This document shows positions 46,861 to 56,240 of a stretch of 64,000 nt of DNA, one piece after another (position 1 is the first letter of the stretch; each line of letters starts with the position of its first letter). The stretch is from Martinezella rhizogenes (GTDB taxonomy: Bacteria > Pseudomonadota > Alphaproteobacteria > Rhizobiales > Rhizobiaceae). The translations under genes and the position numbers were made by a program. The notes below the pieces were generated by a model. That model had not been told where the DNA came from. It worked only from the letters and a program-made list of their open reading frames with translations, and did not search any database. The DNA lies in NCBI RefSeq assembly GCF_000799715.1, contig NZ_JUHG01000011.1, positions 558,001-622,000 of the forward strand. The letters run 5' to 3'.

Positions 46861-46959
46861 ATATTCCCGCCGTTCAGCGAACAAACTTTGCGCCCGCTAA
46901 TGCGCCGAGATCACATGCTACATCAATTCTGACGGCGAAGTGAGGCCAAGCCCTGAAAC

Positions 46960-47100
46960 GCGAAAACCGCGCGATCCGGGGATCGACGCGGTTTGCCAAA
47001 AACGCCGGCTCGCTTGCATCTTACACTGCAAGGCTCGCTTTCTCCGGGACGCATTACCTGATCCGGAGATGGGCGGTGTCCCCCGCCACATCTCGATTGA
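46960..47100 (-). ncRNA. Candidate structured RNA (four consecutive stem-loops)
   Basis: In 130 bases: stem GAGATG.GGCGG / CCGCC.CATCTC (47066-47094), stem CTCCGG / CCGGAG (47042-47068, alternative with the former), stem CTTGCA / TGCAAG (47013-47032), and AAACCGCG.CGATCC / GGATCG.CGCGGTTT (46964-46993). Read on the minus strand, the last stem is followed by TTTTCG, like a terminator. No protein of convincing quality overlaps. I do not recognise a known RNA family, and no sharp promoter was seen upstream. Confidence 0.35.
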
Positions 47101-47633
47101 TAGCCACACATCGTTACCGGAGGGTTATTAAGTGCTTAAATAAGGATGAATCTGAAAGATTTTCCGAAAATTTTCTGGTTTTTCTCGAGGGGCTGAAAAC
47201 GACGCGAATGGAATATAAAAAGTCTCTGCCGGACGCGATATTTTAGAGATTTTTCATCTCCGCCGGATCAGAACGGCCACCTCCAGCCTGCAATGCCCAT
47301 TTTACAGCCATGAATAGCGGAAAAGAGGCTAATTCAAGCGCTTATATAAGCTTCCCGATAAGTCGCCGTAAGTCAGATTGGCCGACGGCAGGTTGATTTC
47401 CCCCCTCAAATCATTAGGCTGCATCACGTCGATGTGAAAAGAGCACGGCTGCGACAGGGTTCCGCGGCCGTATAAAAAGCAAATGCACGACAGCAGCATG
47501 AGGGGGCCGGACAGACGTCGTCAGCGACGCGTGAACGGTTGTGGTTCGACCACGCTGAAGGGAGATCGACCGGCACTAAGTCTGCTTGACGCCGATTTCC
47601 GTAACTTAACGAGAAACTGGGAGACATAATCCA
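47100..47633. other. Long leader region upstream of the quaternary-amine transporter
   Basis: About 530 bases with no convincing gene. The part from 47130 to 47360 is clearly AT-rich (several A/T runs and TATATAAGC near 47343), which suits promoter and regulator-binding DNA for the following ABC operon. I saw no named riboswitch motif. A GC-rich 150-base stretch follows up to the substrate-binding protein start. Confidence 0.4.
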
Positions 47634-48632
47634 ATGAAGAAGCTTATCGCTTCCGCCATCTTCGCACTCGGTGCCTATGCTTTGGCTGGCTCGGCACAGG
47701 CTGCGGAATGCGGCGACGTGTCGATCGCCGAAATGAACTGGGCATCCGCCGGCGTCGCCGCGCAGGTCGACAAGATCATCCTGCAGAATGGCTATGGCTG
47801 TAATGTCACGCTGGTGACCGGCGACACGCAGCCGACCTTCACCTCCATGAATGAAAAGGGCACGCCCGACATCGCGCCCGAACTCTGGATCAACTCCGTC
47901 CGCATCGCGCTCGACAAGGCCGTTTCCGAAGGCAGCTTGATCGAGGCAGCGCCGCTTCTCAGCGACGGCGGCGTCGAAGGCTGGTGGATTCCGAAGTTCC
48001 TCGCCGACGCCCATCCCGACATCAAGACCGTCCAGGACGCATTGAAGCATCCGGAACTCTTCCCTGCCCCGGAAGATAAATCCAAGGCCGCAGTCTACAA
48101 TTGCCCGTCGGGCTGGAACTGCCAGATCTCCACTGCCAATCTCTATAAGGCGACTGGCGCCGAGAAACTGGGCTTCACGCTGGTCGATACCGGCTCGGCC
48201 GCCGGCCTCGACGGCTCGATCGCCAATGCCTTCGAAAAAAAGACCGGCTGGCTCGGCTACTATTGGGCACCCACCGCCATCCTCGGCAAGTACGATATGG
48301 TGCGCCTGAGCTTCGAGGTACCACACGACAAGAAGGAATGGGACGCCTGCACCTCGCAGCAGGATTGCGCCAATCCGAAGATCAACTCCTATCCCGTATC
48401 CGAAGTCTATACGGTCGTGACCAAGGGCTTCGCATCCAAGGCAAGCGTCGCCATGGACTACGTCAAGACCCGCAAATGGGACAATGGCACGGTCGGCAAG
48501 GTTCTGGCCTGGATGACGGATAACCAGGGCACGAACGAAGATGCTGCAAAGTACTTCCTGAAGACCTACCCCGACATGTGGACCAAGTGGGTTTCCGCCG
48601 ATGTCGCGACCAAGGTCAAGGCTTCGCTCTGA
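47634..48632 (+). CDS. Quaternary-amine/betaine ABC transporter substrate-binding protein
   Basis: 332 residues with signal peptide (1-23, ending AGSAQA). OpuAC/ProX-type binding protein: CGDVSIAEMNWASAGVAAQVDKII, PEIAPELWINSVR-like TPDIAPELWIN, GLDGSIANAFEKKTGWLGYYWAPTA (aromatic cage tryptophans and tyrosines), and four cysteines likely in disulfides. First gene of a ProXWV-like operon; ahead of betaine-homocysteine methyltransferase. Ligand likely glycine betaine, proline betaine or a relative. Confidence 0.87.
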   Translation: MKKLIASAIFALGAYALAGSAQAAECGDVSIAEMNWASAGVAAQVDKIILQNGYGCNVTLVTGDTQPTFTSMNEKGTPDIAPELWINSVRIALDKAVSEGSLIEAAPLLSDGGVEGWWIPKFLADAHPDIKTVQDALKHPELFPAPEDKSKAAVYNCPSGWNCQISTANLYKATGAEKLGFTLVDTGSAAGLDGSIANAFEKKTGWLGYYWAPTAILGKYDMVRLSFEVPHDKKEWDACTSQQDCANPKINSYPVSEVYTVVTKGFASKASVAMDYVKTRKWDNGTVGKVLAWMTDNQGTNEDAAKYFLKTYPDMWTKWVSADVATKVKASL

Positions 48633-48643
48633 CAGAAGACGCC

Positions 48644-48680
48644 GGAACTGGCGGCAGGCGCACTGTCGGCAGCCAGTTCC
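48644..48680 (+). other. Stem-loop downstream of the binding-protein gene
   Basis: Perfect 9-base stem GGAACTGGC / GCCAGTTCC (48644-48652, 48672-48680), 11 bases after the stop. Such 3' structures commonly stabilise the abundant binding-protein mRNA relative to permease and ATPase messages in ABC operons. Confidence 0.55.
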
Positions 48681-48877
48681 GCATTCGCAACGGCCGCGGC
48701 GACGCTCATATACCGACAGGCCGGCACGGCTCAAGGTCGCAACAAGTCCAGAATGGCGCCTGCGAATGATGTAAAAAGGAAGAAGCAGCCTGAAGAACCG
48801 GCTCAGCGTTGCTGTACCATCTTGCGTGAAGGCCACACGCATGGGCTGGACAACAACCGGGCAAGAAGGGGAAGTCC

Positions 48878-49789
48878 ATGGCTATTCAATGTAGTTTCCT
48901 GCCGGATGTTCTGTGCAATTTTCCGGCGATCGACGAAACGCTGATCCGCCTCGCGCGCAAGAATATCGATGACGGCTTCAGGGCAATCGTGCGTTCCTAC
49001 GGCGGTATCATCGATACCGTGGTGCAGCCGCTGCAATGGTTTCTGAACCATCTGGAATGGCTTTTCACCAATACGCCCTGGTTCATCGTGATCCTTGTCA
49101 TGATGGGCGTCGTCTATGCCGCCAGCCGCAATCTCAAGATCGTCGCCGGCACCGCCATTTCCTTGATCCTGATCGGCGTCTGCGGCCTTTGGGGCGACAC
49201 GATGGTGACGCTCGCCATGGTGACGGTCTGTACCCTCATCGCCATCGTTATTGGTCTTCCGATCGGCATATTGATGGCCCGCTCCGACCGGCTGCAGTCG
49301 ATCATCAACCCGACTCTTGACGTGATGCAGACGATGCCGAGCTTCGTCTACCTCATCCCCGTCGTCGTCATCTTCGGCATCGGCAAGGTCCCGGGCCTGA
49401 TCGCCGTCGTCATCTACGCCGTCCCGCCGATGATCCGCCTGACCAATCTCGGTATCCGCCTTGTCGACAAGGAAGTGCTGGAAGCGGCCGACGCTTTCGG
49501 CTCGTCGCACCGGCAAAAGCTGTTCAACGTGCAGATCCCGCTTGCCTTGCCGACCATTATGGCCGGCATCAACCAGACCATCATGATGTCGCTTGCCATG
49601 GTCGTCGTCGCCTCGATGGTCGGCGTCGGCGGGCTCGGCAAGAACACGCTGCAGGCCATCAACAACCAGTTCTTCACCGTCGGCTTCCTCAACGGTTTCG
49701 CCCTGGTCGCCATCGCCATCATTTTCGACCGTACGAGCCAGGCCTATGGCAGGCGGCTCCAGAAGCACTCGGAGGTCATCCATGGCTAG
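48878..49789 (+). CDS. Betaine/proline ABC transporter permease (ProW-like)
   Basis: 303 residues, about six to seven helices. The EAA loop is KEVLEAADAFGSSHRQKLFNVQIPLALPTIMAGINQ-like (key part EAADAFG...LPTI) and PTLDVMQTMPSFVYLIPVVVIFGIG is typical of ProW/OpuAB. AAGGGGA precedes ATG 48878. Separated from the binding-protein gene by 245 bases with a stem-loop; overlaps the ATPase gene by 8 bases. Confidence 0.9.
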   Translation: MAIQCSFLPDVLCNFPAIDETLIRLARKNIDDGFRAIVRSYGGIIDTVVQPLQWFLNHLEWLFTNTPWFIVILVMMGVVYAASRNLKIVAGTAISLILIGVCGLWGDTMVTLAMVTVCTLIAIVIGLPIGILMARSDRLQSIINPTLDVMQTMPSFVYLIPVVVIFGIGKVPGLIAVVIYAVPPMIRLTNLGIRLVDKEVLEAADAFGSSHRQKLFNVQIPLALPTIMAGINQTIMMSLAMVVVASMVGVGGLGKNTLQAINNQFFTVGFLNGFALVAIAIIFDRTSQAYGRRLQKHSEVIHG

Positions 49790-50834
49790 TCACGCGATCC
49801 AGATCAAGAACCTCTACAAGATCTTCGGCCCACGCGGACGCGACTATGTGGATGCGGTCAAGAACGGCCTCGGCAAGGCCGAGCTCAACGAGACGCATGG
49901 CCATGTCCTCGGCCTGCAGGATATCAACATCGACATGCCGGCTGGCGCGATCACGGTCGTCATGGGCCTCTCCGGCTCCGGCAAGTCGACGCTGATCCGC
50001 CACATCAACCGGCTTATCGAGCCGACGGCCGGCGAAGTGCTCTACGACGGCGTCGACGTCTGCAAGATGAGCGAGAATGCCCTGCGCGAATTCCGCCGCC
50101 ACAAGACGGCGATGGTGTTCCAGAAATTCGCCCTGCTACCGCACCGCACGGTGATCGAAAACACCATCTATGGCCTGGATATCCAGGGCGTTTCTCGCTC
50201 CGAGAGCGAGAAAAAGGGCCAATACTGGATCGAGCGCGTCGGCCTCAGAGGCTTCGAAAATCATTATCCGAACCAGCTTTCCGGCGGCATGCAGCAGCGC
50301 GTCGGCCTTGCTCGCGCCTTGACCAACGACGCCGACATCCTGTTGATGGACGAAGCCTATTCCGCGCTCGACCCTTTGATCCGCGTCGACATGCAGAGCG
50401 TGCTCCTGGACCTGCAGAAGGAATTGAAGAAGACCGTGGTTTTCATCACCCACGATCTAGACGAGGCGCTGCGCCTCGGCGACAAGATCGCCATCCTGCG
50501 TGACGGCAAGGTCGTGCAGCAGGGCAGCGGCCAGGACATCGTGCTGAAACCCGCCGACGACTACATCACCGCTTTCGTCAAGGAAGTGAACCGCGGCCGC
50601 ATCATCCAGACCCAGACCGTCATGAAGCCGCTTGCCGGCGAGGCACACGGGCCTCGCGTACCCGGCGACATGACACTGGAAATGGCAGCCAAGCAGATGA
50701 CCGACAACGCACAGAATGCTGCCATCGTCACCGATGCCGACGGCCGGCCGATCGGCACGATCGATCTGCAAGGCATCATCACCGCCATGGTGACGCCGAC
50801 GACGCACGAAACAACGCGTATGGCGGCAGCCTGA
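49782..50834 (+). CDS. Betaine/proline ABC transporter ATPase (ProV-like)
   Basis: 350 residues from ATG 49782 (GGAGG upstream). Walker A MGLSGSGKST, signature LSGGMQQRVGLARAL, Walker B ILLMDEAYSALDPL, and a CBS-like C-terminal tail (TLEMAAKQMTDNAQNAAIVTDADGRPIGTID) as in ProV/OpuAA, where CBS modules sense ionic strength. Final gene of the transporter operon; strong terminator follows. Confidence 0.92.
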   Translation: MASHAIQIKNLYKIFGPRGRDYVDAVKNGLGKAELNETHGHVLGLQDINIDMPAGAITVVMGLSGSGKSTLIRHINRLIEPTAGEVLYDGVDVCKMSENALREFRRHKTAMVFQKFALLPHRTVIENTIYGLDIQGVSRSESEKKGQYWIERVGLRGFENHYPNQLSGGMQQRVGLARALTNDADILLMDEAYSALDPLIRVDMQSVLLDLQKELKKTVVFITHDLDEALRLGDKIAILRDGKVVQQGSGQDIVLKPADDYITAFVKEVNRGRIIQTQTVMKPLAGEAHGPRVPGDMTLEMAAKQMTDNAQNAAIVTDADGRPIGTIDLQGIITAMVTPTTHETTRMAAA

Positions 50835-50857
50835 AATCGACCACCGTCGCAAAGTGG

Positions 50858-50884
50858 AAAGCGCCCTGCCTGGGCGCTTTTTTC
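50858..50884 (+). terminator. Terminator of the betaine ABC operon
   Basis: AAAGCGCCC / GGGCGCTTT stem (50858-50866, 50872-50880) with a 5-base loop and a run of six T bases. Classic Rho-independent form. Confidence 0.93.
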
Positions 50885-50935
50885 TTCCACATCGGGTTAT
50901 CGAGCAAGCGCTGCCTTTATCCCGACATTGCGATC

Positions 50936-50955
50936 ACATAAAGAAATGTTTATAT
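50936..50955. promoter_or_regulatory. Inverted repeat upstream of bmt, possible operator
   Basis: ACATAAA-N6-TTTATAT (one mismatch from a perfect dyad), 35 bases before the bmt start. AT-rich dyads of this form are recognised by ArsR-type regulators of methionine genes in Proteobacteria such as SahR; identification here is tentative. Confidence 0.35.
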
Positions 50956-50989
50956 CTGCATTTCAATTCAGAGCATCCGAGGAGACGCC

Positions 50990-52003
50990 ATGACCGTCAC
51001 AGCCAATCCCTTGACCGATCTTCTCGCCGAAAAGGGCGTGCTGCTTGCCGATGGCGCGACAGGCACCAATCTCTTCGCGATGGGACTGGAGGCCGGCGAA
51101 GCGCCGGAAATCTGGAACGAACAGCATCCCGAACGGATCACCAAGCTGCACCAGGATTTCGTTGACGCCGGCGCCGATATCATCCTCACCAACACCTTCG
51201 GCGGTACGCGTCATCGCTTGAAACTGCACCATGCGCAGGATCGCGTTCACAGCCTGAACAAGACGGCGGCGGAAATCGCTCGTGCCGTCGCCGACAAGGC
51301 CGGTCGCAAGGTCATCGTCGCCGGCTCCGTCGGCCCGACCGGCGAGCTGTTGGTACCGCTCGGCGCGCTGACCTATGACGACGCCGTCTCCGCCTTTGCC
51401 GAACAGATCGAAGGTTTGAAAGCCGGCGGCGCCGATGTCGCCTGGATCGAGACCATGTCGTCGGCCGAAGAAATCCGCGCCGCGGCCGAAGCCGCCGTCA
51501 AGGTCGGCCTGCCCTACACCTATACCGGCTCCTTCGACACCGCCGGCAAGACGATGATGGGCCTGCATCCGAAGGATCTCCAGGGCGTTGCCAAGGATGT
51601 CGGCGAAGGTCCGCTCGCCACGGGCGCCAATTGCGGCGTCGGGGCCTCGGATATCCTCTCGAGCCTGCTCGACATGACCGAGGCAGACCCAACCGCGACC
51701 ATCATCGTCAAAGGCAATTGCGGCATTCCCGAATATCGCGGCGCCGAGATCCATTATTCCGGCACGCCGCCGCTGATGGCCGACTATGCACGCCTTGCCC
51801 GCGACGCCGGCGCCAAGATCATCGGCGGCTGCTGCGGCACGTCCTGCGACCACCTCGCCGCCATGCGCGAGGCGCTCGACAACTACACGCCCGGCCCGCG
51901 CCCGACACTGGAGGTCATCATCGAACGTATCGGCCCGCTGCGTAACAAGACCGCCAATGAAGGCGGAACCGCGCCGGTGCGCGAACGCCGGCGTCGCGGC
52001 TGA
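50990..52003 (+). CDS. bmt: Betaine-homocysteine S-methyltransferase
   Basis: 337 residues of the homocysteine methyltransferase (S-methyltransferase, Pfam S-methyl_trans) fold. Zinc ligands C215 (GANCGVG), C281 and C282 (GGCCGTS). DGATGTNLFAMGLE opening and FDTAGKTMMGLHP match bacterial BHMT-like enzymes known from Sinorhizobium. Transfers a methyl from glycine betaine to homocysteine, giving methionine and dimethylglycine. GAGGAG precedes ATG 50990. Placed directly after the betaine transporter, suggesting shared physiology. Confidence 0.88.
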   Translation: MTVTANPLTDLLAEKGVLLADGATGTNLFAMGLEAGEAPEIWNEQHPERITKLHQDFVDAGADIILTNTFGGTRHRLKLHHAQDRVHSLNKTAAEIARAVADKAGRKVIVAGSVGPTGELLVPLGALTYDDAVSAFAEQIEGLKAGGADVAWIETMSSAEEIRAAAEAAVKVGLPYTYTGSFDTAGKTMMGLHPKDLQGVAKDVGEGPLATGANCGVGASDILSSLLDMTEADPTATIIVKGNCGIPEYRGAEIHYSGTPPLMADYARLARDAGAKIIGGCCGTSCDHLAAMREALDNYTPGPRPTLEVIIERIGPLRNKTANEGGTAPVRERRRRG

Positions 52004-52018
52004 GCGTCAGCCAATATA

Positions 52019-52051
52019 AAAGCCGGCCGCGAAATCAAGGCGGCCGGCTTT
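52019..52051. terminator. Bidirectional terminator after bmt
   Basis: Stem AAAGCCGGCCG / CGGCCGGCTTT (52019-52029, 52041-52051) between convergent bmt and the glycosyltransferase/methyltransferase gene; A and T tails in the stem allow either direction. Confidence 0.8.
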
Positions 52052-52086
52052 CACTTGAGCCTGTCTTCCGGCGCTTGATACCCGCC

Positions 52087-54627
52087 TTATTGTCCGAGCG
52101 GGCGCTCGTTGATCGTATCGAGGAAAGACATGTCCTCGGCGCCGTCCTTGCCAAAGACAAAGAAGTCCGCCTCCGAAATCAGCGGGTGCTTGTAGGGATT
52201 GTCGATGTGCTTGAGCAGCCTCCATTCCGGCAGCCAGCGCGCCACATCATCGGTGAACCGCCGGTTTCTCACATGGATCGCACCGTGCCGGTCAGGGGCA
52301 TCGTAATTCGAGGTGTAGACGACGACATACCGGTTCGACAGGGAGAACAACCTGTCGATATAGGCGCGGTAAACCTCATCCTCGACAAGATGAAGAATGA
52401 CGTCGAGTGACAGGGTCAGCTCGAAAGTTTCGTTGTAGATGCTGATGTCCAGCTGCGGGTCGCCAAGCCAGACGAAGGCGCGACCGGGGCGATTTCCGTG
52501 CATCTGCCGGCAGAGATCGACCGCTGTCTGCGAGATGTCAAATCCCGTATAATCGTCAAAGGCAAGATAGCGGAGCTGGTTGCCGTCACCGCTGCCAAGT
52601 TCGCCTACCCGCTTCAGCTGCTTTTCGGCCACGAAGGCGTTCAGGATATGAGCCTTGTATTCGGCTGATTTATTATACGAGCCGGCCCCTGAATTGCCGC
52701 CGGCCAGATAGCGTTGCTCCCAATACTTCGCCGAATCGAAGCCCGGCCGGCCATCGGCAGCGGGCTGCTGAGGTAGAGGGATCAGCGGCATGACATCGGC
52801 GAGCGGCGCAATCGGCGCGAGCCATTTTTCCCACTCGCGGCCAGCCGCCGGCTTCAGCTCATTGCCGTTGCGAAGGGTCCATGCCTTGACGCGTGCCGCA
52901 TGCTTCGACAGCAAGTCATGGTAGGCGGGTGCATGACCGCCACTACGCGCGACAAGATGCACTTCGCAAAGAAAATCCGGATGAAGCGTCACATTGCGCA
53001 TCTCATCCGTCTCGTGATCGCAAGTGACGAAAACGATGGGATCGCGCTCACGTCCGGCGACCGCCAGGATGAACTCCACCAGCCCGTCGACACGGTCGGT
53101 ATCCACAAGGTAGACAATCGATGCGGCATCCGCCGCGTCCGATGCGAGGAGCGAGAGCGGGTATATCGACGACAACACCTCGTCCTGCCTGCGCGAGCTG
53201 TCATAGGCCGATCCGGTATTGGCCGCCGATTGCGCATAAATCGAGGAACGCGGCACCTCTATCGAGAGCAACCAGCCTTCCTTGCGCGGCACGGCATAGG
53301 CCGGAATACCATTGCGATGCAGATATTCCGCAAGCCAGATATCCGCCATGTTGCGATGGCGGAAATCGGCGAGCGTCATCTTGATGAGGCTGGAATGAAA
53401 CGCGCCGGTGCCGGTCGCCGCCACGTGAACCCGGCGCCGCCGCATGAGGGAACGCTCGTAGTGGAAGACGGCACGGCCGCGATCCTTATAGTAGCCACGG
53501 CTCGGCTGCAGGATGATCGAACCGTGCACGCTGACGACCGCCTGGCCGCGCAACTGCGCCAGCTCGCCGACCATGCGCGCGACGAAATCGTCGGGATAGA
53601 TGATGTCATCGTCGCAGGTGACGTAGATGGCATCCTCGACCTGCTCCAGCCCCCAGAACTTGCCGGCGTCGCCATAGCGACTGCCATCGGTGTCGATGAA
53701 ATGCCGGATCTTCGGATGCTCGGCAATGAAGCGTGGAGCCTCGGTGAAGCCGTTGAGATAGACATAAAGTCGATCGACCTGTGGCAGTAGCGACATGACC
53801 GTTGCCCGCAGGGCAATCTCGTTGCCGGCAACGGTCGCCATGCCGGCGGCGATCTCCCGGGTCGGCGGCAGTGCGGCGAGGTCGCGCGGATCGAGCAGGT
53901 CGATTGCTCGTTCAGGTATGGCCGCTTCGACATGCGACACCTCGAAAAGATAGGTCGGCGTCTCGTTGTAAAGCCGAATTTTCCGATAGCCCAAGGGGCG
54001 GAGAACGGCCTCCACCGCCGCCAGCACCGCGACACTGCCGGCACTGACGAGCAGTTTCGGCCGGCAACGTGCAATCGTTGCCGCCGCCCCTTGCAGCACA
54101 TCGGCTTCCGTACCGTTGACATCGATCTTGATAAGATGAACTCGCCGTTCGCCAACGATATCGTCGAGGCTCGCCATGCGGATAGCGCCTTGGTCAGCCG
54201 GCAGGAACCGCGCCCCACCGAGGTTGGTGGCATCCGTTCCGACGATCCCGCCGGTGCCGGCGACGGCACCCAGCGCAAGCAGATGGAGTTCAACCAGCCT
54301 GTTTATGCCGTTGAGTTCGACATTCGCCTGAAGCACGGCAAAGGCAGCGGGGTTCGGCTCGATGGCGAGCGTCCGGACACCGAGGACGGAGCTGAGAAAG
54401 AGCGTGTGGTTGCCGATATAGGCGCCCACGTCGACTACCAGCGCATCTTCAGGCAAGGAGGAACCGACCTCTTCCAGCATGGCCCGCTCATAGAAAGTCC
54501 GGTTCTGCAGGATGAACCTCTGTATATGATCGTCCGGATTGGGAAGGTGGAACCGGACCGGGGTCCGGTAGCTGTTCACTTCGCAGGCGACGGTGGCTTG
54601 CAGAGTCATCGCGGTTCTTTCCAACAT
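52087..54627 (-). CDS. FkbM methyltransferase / glycosyltransferase / SAM methyltransferase fusion
   Basis: 846 residues in three parts. Residues ~55-205: FkbM-type SAM methyltransferase (VVDVGAYIGNHTLFLSS, AIEPNPAAFAVLQANVELNG, IKIDVNGTEADVLQGA). Residues ~240-500: glycosyltransferase-like domain with DDD motif TCDDDIIYPDDFV. Residues ~640-800: second SAM-dependent methyltransferase (RVGELGSGDGNQLRYL, YTGFDISQTAVDLC). An upstream ATG and a second ATG six codons later (54609, GGAAAG upstream) are both possible starts. Probably modifies a surface glycan; no export signal. Neighbour at 54671 has a related architecture. Confidence 0.82.
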   Translation of the reverse strand: MLERTAMTLQATVACEVNSYRTPVRFHLPNPDDHIQRFILQNRTFYERAMLEEVGSSLPEDALVVDVGAYIGNHTLFLSSVLGVRTLAIEPNPAAFAVLQANVELNGINRLVELHLLALGAVAGTGGIVGTDATNLGGARFLPADQGAIRMASLDDIVGERRVHLIKIDVNGTEADVLQGAAATIARCRPKLLVSAGSVAVLAAVEAVLRPLGYRKIRLYNETPTYLFEVSHVEAAIPERAIDLLDPRDLAALPPTREIAAGMATVAGNEIALRATVMSLLPQVDRLYVYLNGFTEAPRFIAEHPKIRHFIDTDGSRYGDAGKFWGLEQVEDAIYVTCDDDIIYPDDFVARMVGELAQLRGQAVVSVHGSIILQPSRGYYKDRGRAVFHYERSLMRRRRVHVAATGTGAFHSSLIKMTLADFRHRNMADIWLAEYLHRNGIPAYAVPRKEGWLLSIEVPRSSIYAQSAANTGSAYDSSRRQDEVLSSIYPLSLLASDAADAASIVYLVDTDRVDGLVEFILAVAGRERDPIVFVTCDHETDEMRNVTLHPDFLCEVHLVARSGGHAPAYHDLLSKHAARVKAWTLRNGNELKPAAGREWEKWLAPIAPLADVMPLIPLPQQPAADGRPGFDSAKYWEQRYLAGGNSGAGSYNKSAEYKAHILNAFVAEKQLKRVGELGSGDGNQLRYLAFDDYTGFDISQTAVDLCRQMHGNRPGRAFVWLGDPQLDISIYNETFELTLSLDVILHLVEDEVYRAYIDRLFSLSNRYVVVYTSNYDAPDRHGAIHVRNRRFTDDVARWLPEWRLLKHIDNPYKHPLISEADFFVFGKDGAEDMSFLDTINERPLGQ

Positions 54628-54670
54628 GCAGAGGTTTGTCGAGAATATGCCGGCGCGTTCGAAAGCATCA

Positions 54671-56170
54671 TCAGCGGCCGCCGATGACCATCAAGCCGCT
54701 GCCGCCGATCGCATCGAGGCAGAATTTCAGTCCGGAGCTGACGCTCGCCCAACGCTTGGCGGCCATCGCCTCGGTGGCACTGTCCTGGGCGAAGAGGCAG
54801 AAGCTGAAGCCACGCGGCGACAGGTTGTTTGCCAGTGCCGGCAGGGCGACGAGCGCGCTCTCGGCCGGATAGGACGTATTCCACAGGTCGACGACCACCA
54901 GATCGAACTTGATGTCCTCGCTGATCTGCCTTGTATCGGGGAACGCGGCGGAAAATTCCTCGAAATTTATATTGGTCGCTTCGGATTCGATGATGGAAAT
55001 GCCCTCGGTCAGACCACTGGCCACGAAGCGAGCTTCCATGTCGCCGACCTGTTCGGGCGAAAGACATAGGCAGTTCAGCCCGGCATCGAGGCCGGAGAGA
55101 ATGGACGCCAGCGCCAATGCGGAGCGTGGCGCACCGATATGCAGGATATTCGGGGTATCGCCCCTGCTGAGGGCAGCACGGCGAAGCGCCCAGATCTGCA
55201 TCGGTGTCAGCATGTCTCGACCGGCTGCGGATTGCGCGTCGAGCAGGGTCGGATAGCCGGCAACCAGAATCTGGCCCGCCGTTTCCTGCCAAGCCTGCGA
55301 AGCATCGGCGGCGACGCCAGTAGCCGGCGCACGATATTCGGCGGCAACGTTGGCCACCACCGGCGTCGCGGCTGTCTTTGCCGGCCTGGTTAGCGGCAAC
55401 GGCGGCTTGTTGAATGCCTCCTGCGCAGACCGCTGCTGCGCGGTGGAATTCAGCCCGCGCGACTGCGGATCGAGATTATGGTGCGAATAGGGATTGGTCG
55501 CCGTGTAACGGTGAGCGTTGACCGGGATGAACTCATAGCGCCGGGTCTGATCGAGTATGGGCAGGGCAAGGGCGATGTCGCAGGCCGCCATGAACCATTG
55601 TCCGGCATCGTCGCGCAAATAGCCCTCGGGAACATTGTCCAGCAGCGAGGCGCGGAAGCTGAAGAGATGGCTGGTCTTCCAACCCTGCCGGCGCGGCGAA
55701 AGGTTGGGATCGAGAGCGCCATTACCGCCGACCCCGCCGCCATCGGTGACGAAGTTCGTCCAGACGACATCCTGCCCGCCGGCATAGCTTTCAGACATCC
55801 GCTCCAGAATATTGGGAATGATCAACTGGTCGTCGCCATCAAGCATGGCGATGAACTCGGCCATCTTGGTGCGTGGCCTCAGATGCTCCCAGACGTTGCA
55901 CGACTTTCCGAGACGCGTTTCGTTGCGGATGAAGGTATGGCGATTGGGGAAAAGATCGTTGAGCAGCGCCGCTGCGATAACACCGGTGTCGTCGTCGGAG
56001 CGATCGTCGATAAAGAGAACGTGCAGATCGTCAAGCGTCTGCCTGGAGAGGCTTGCCAGGGATTGCCTGACATACATTTCGCAATCGCGCGCCGTCATGA
56101 AGATCAGCGCTTTTGCCTCGCCTGCAATTTCCGTCATCGATGTTCGAAGCCCCAATCCGACAATCCGCAT
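54671..56170 (-). CDS. Family 2 glycosyltransferase with C-terminal methyltransferase-like domain
   Basis: 499 residues. Residues ~20-230 are a GT-A glycosyltransferase 2 domain (MTARDCEMYVRQSLASLSRQTL, FIDDRSDDDT, AMLDGDDQL). A proline/alanine linker follows (~255-300), then residues ~335-499 form a Rossmann-like domain with NILHIGAPRSALALAS and FDLVVVDLWNT, resembling SAM methyltransferases though the glycine-rich loop is atypical. Start could be codon 12 (MTEIAGEAK). Same strand as and 43 bases from the three-domain fusion gene, so likely one operon for surface polysaccharide or protein glycan decoration. Confidence 0.8.
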   Translation of the reverse strand: MRIVGLGLRTSMTEIAGEAKALIFMTARDCEMYVRQSLASLSRQTLDDLHVLFIDDRSDDDTGVIAAALLNDLFPNRHTFIRNETRLGKSCNVWEHLRPRTKMAEFIAMLDGDDQLIIPNILERMSESYAGGQDVVWTNFVTDGGGVGGNGALDPNLSPRRQGWKTSHLFSFRASLLDNVPEGYLRDDAGQWFMAACDIALALPILDQTRRYEFIPVNAHRYTATNPYSHHNLDPQSRGLNSTAQQRSAQEAFNKPPLPLTRPAKTAATPVVANVAAEYRAPATGVAADASQAWQETAGQILVAGYPTLLDAQSAAGRDMLTPMQIWALRRAALSRGDTPNILHIGAPRSALALASILSGLDAGLNCLCLSPEQVGDMEARFVASGLTEGISIIESEATNINFEEFSAAFPDTRQISEDIKFDLVVVDLWNTSYPAESALVALPALANNLSPRGFSFCLFAQDSATEAMAAKRWASVSSGLKFCLDAIGGSGLMVIGGR

Positions 56171-56240
56171 CCGAAGGATAAAATCCCCCGCGATGTGGAT
56201 TAGCGATTGTGGCTGGTTCCAACCTTACGCCTTATGGCGC

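Noticed and set aside
47634..50834. ChoXWV choline transporter
   Set aside because: Binding protein has an OpuAC/ProX-like pattern different from ChoX as I know it; substrate left as quaternary amine in general.
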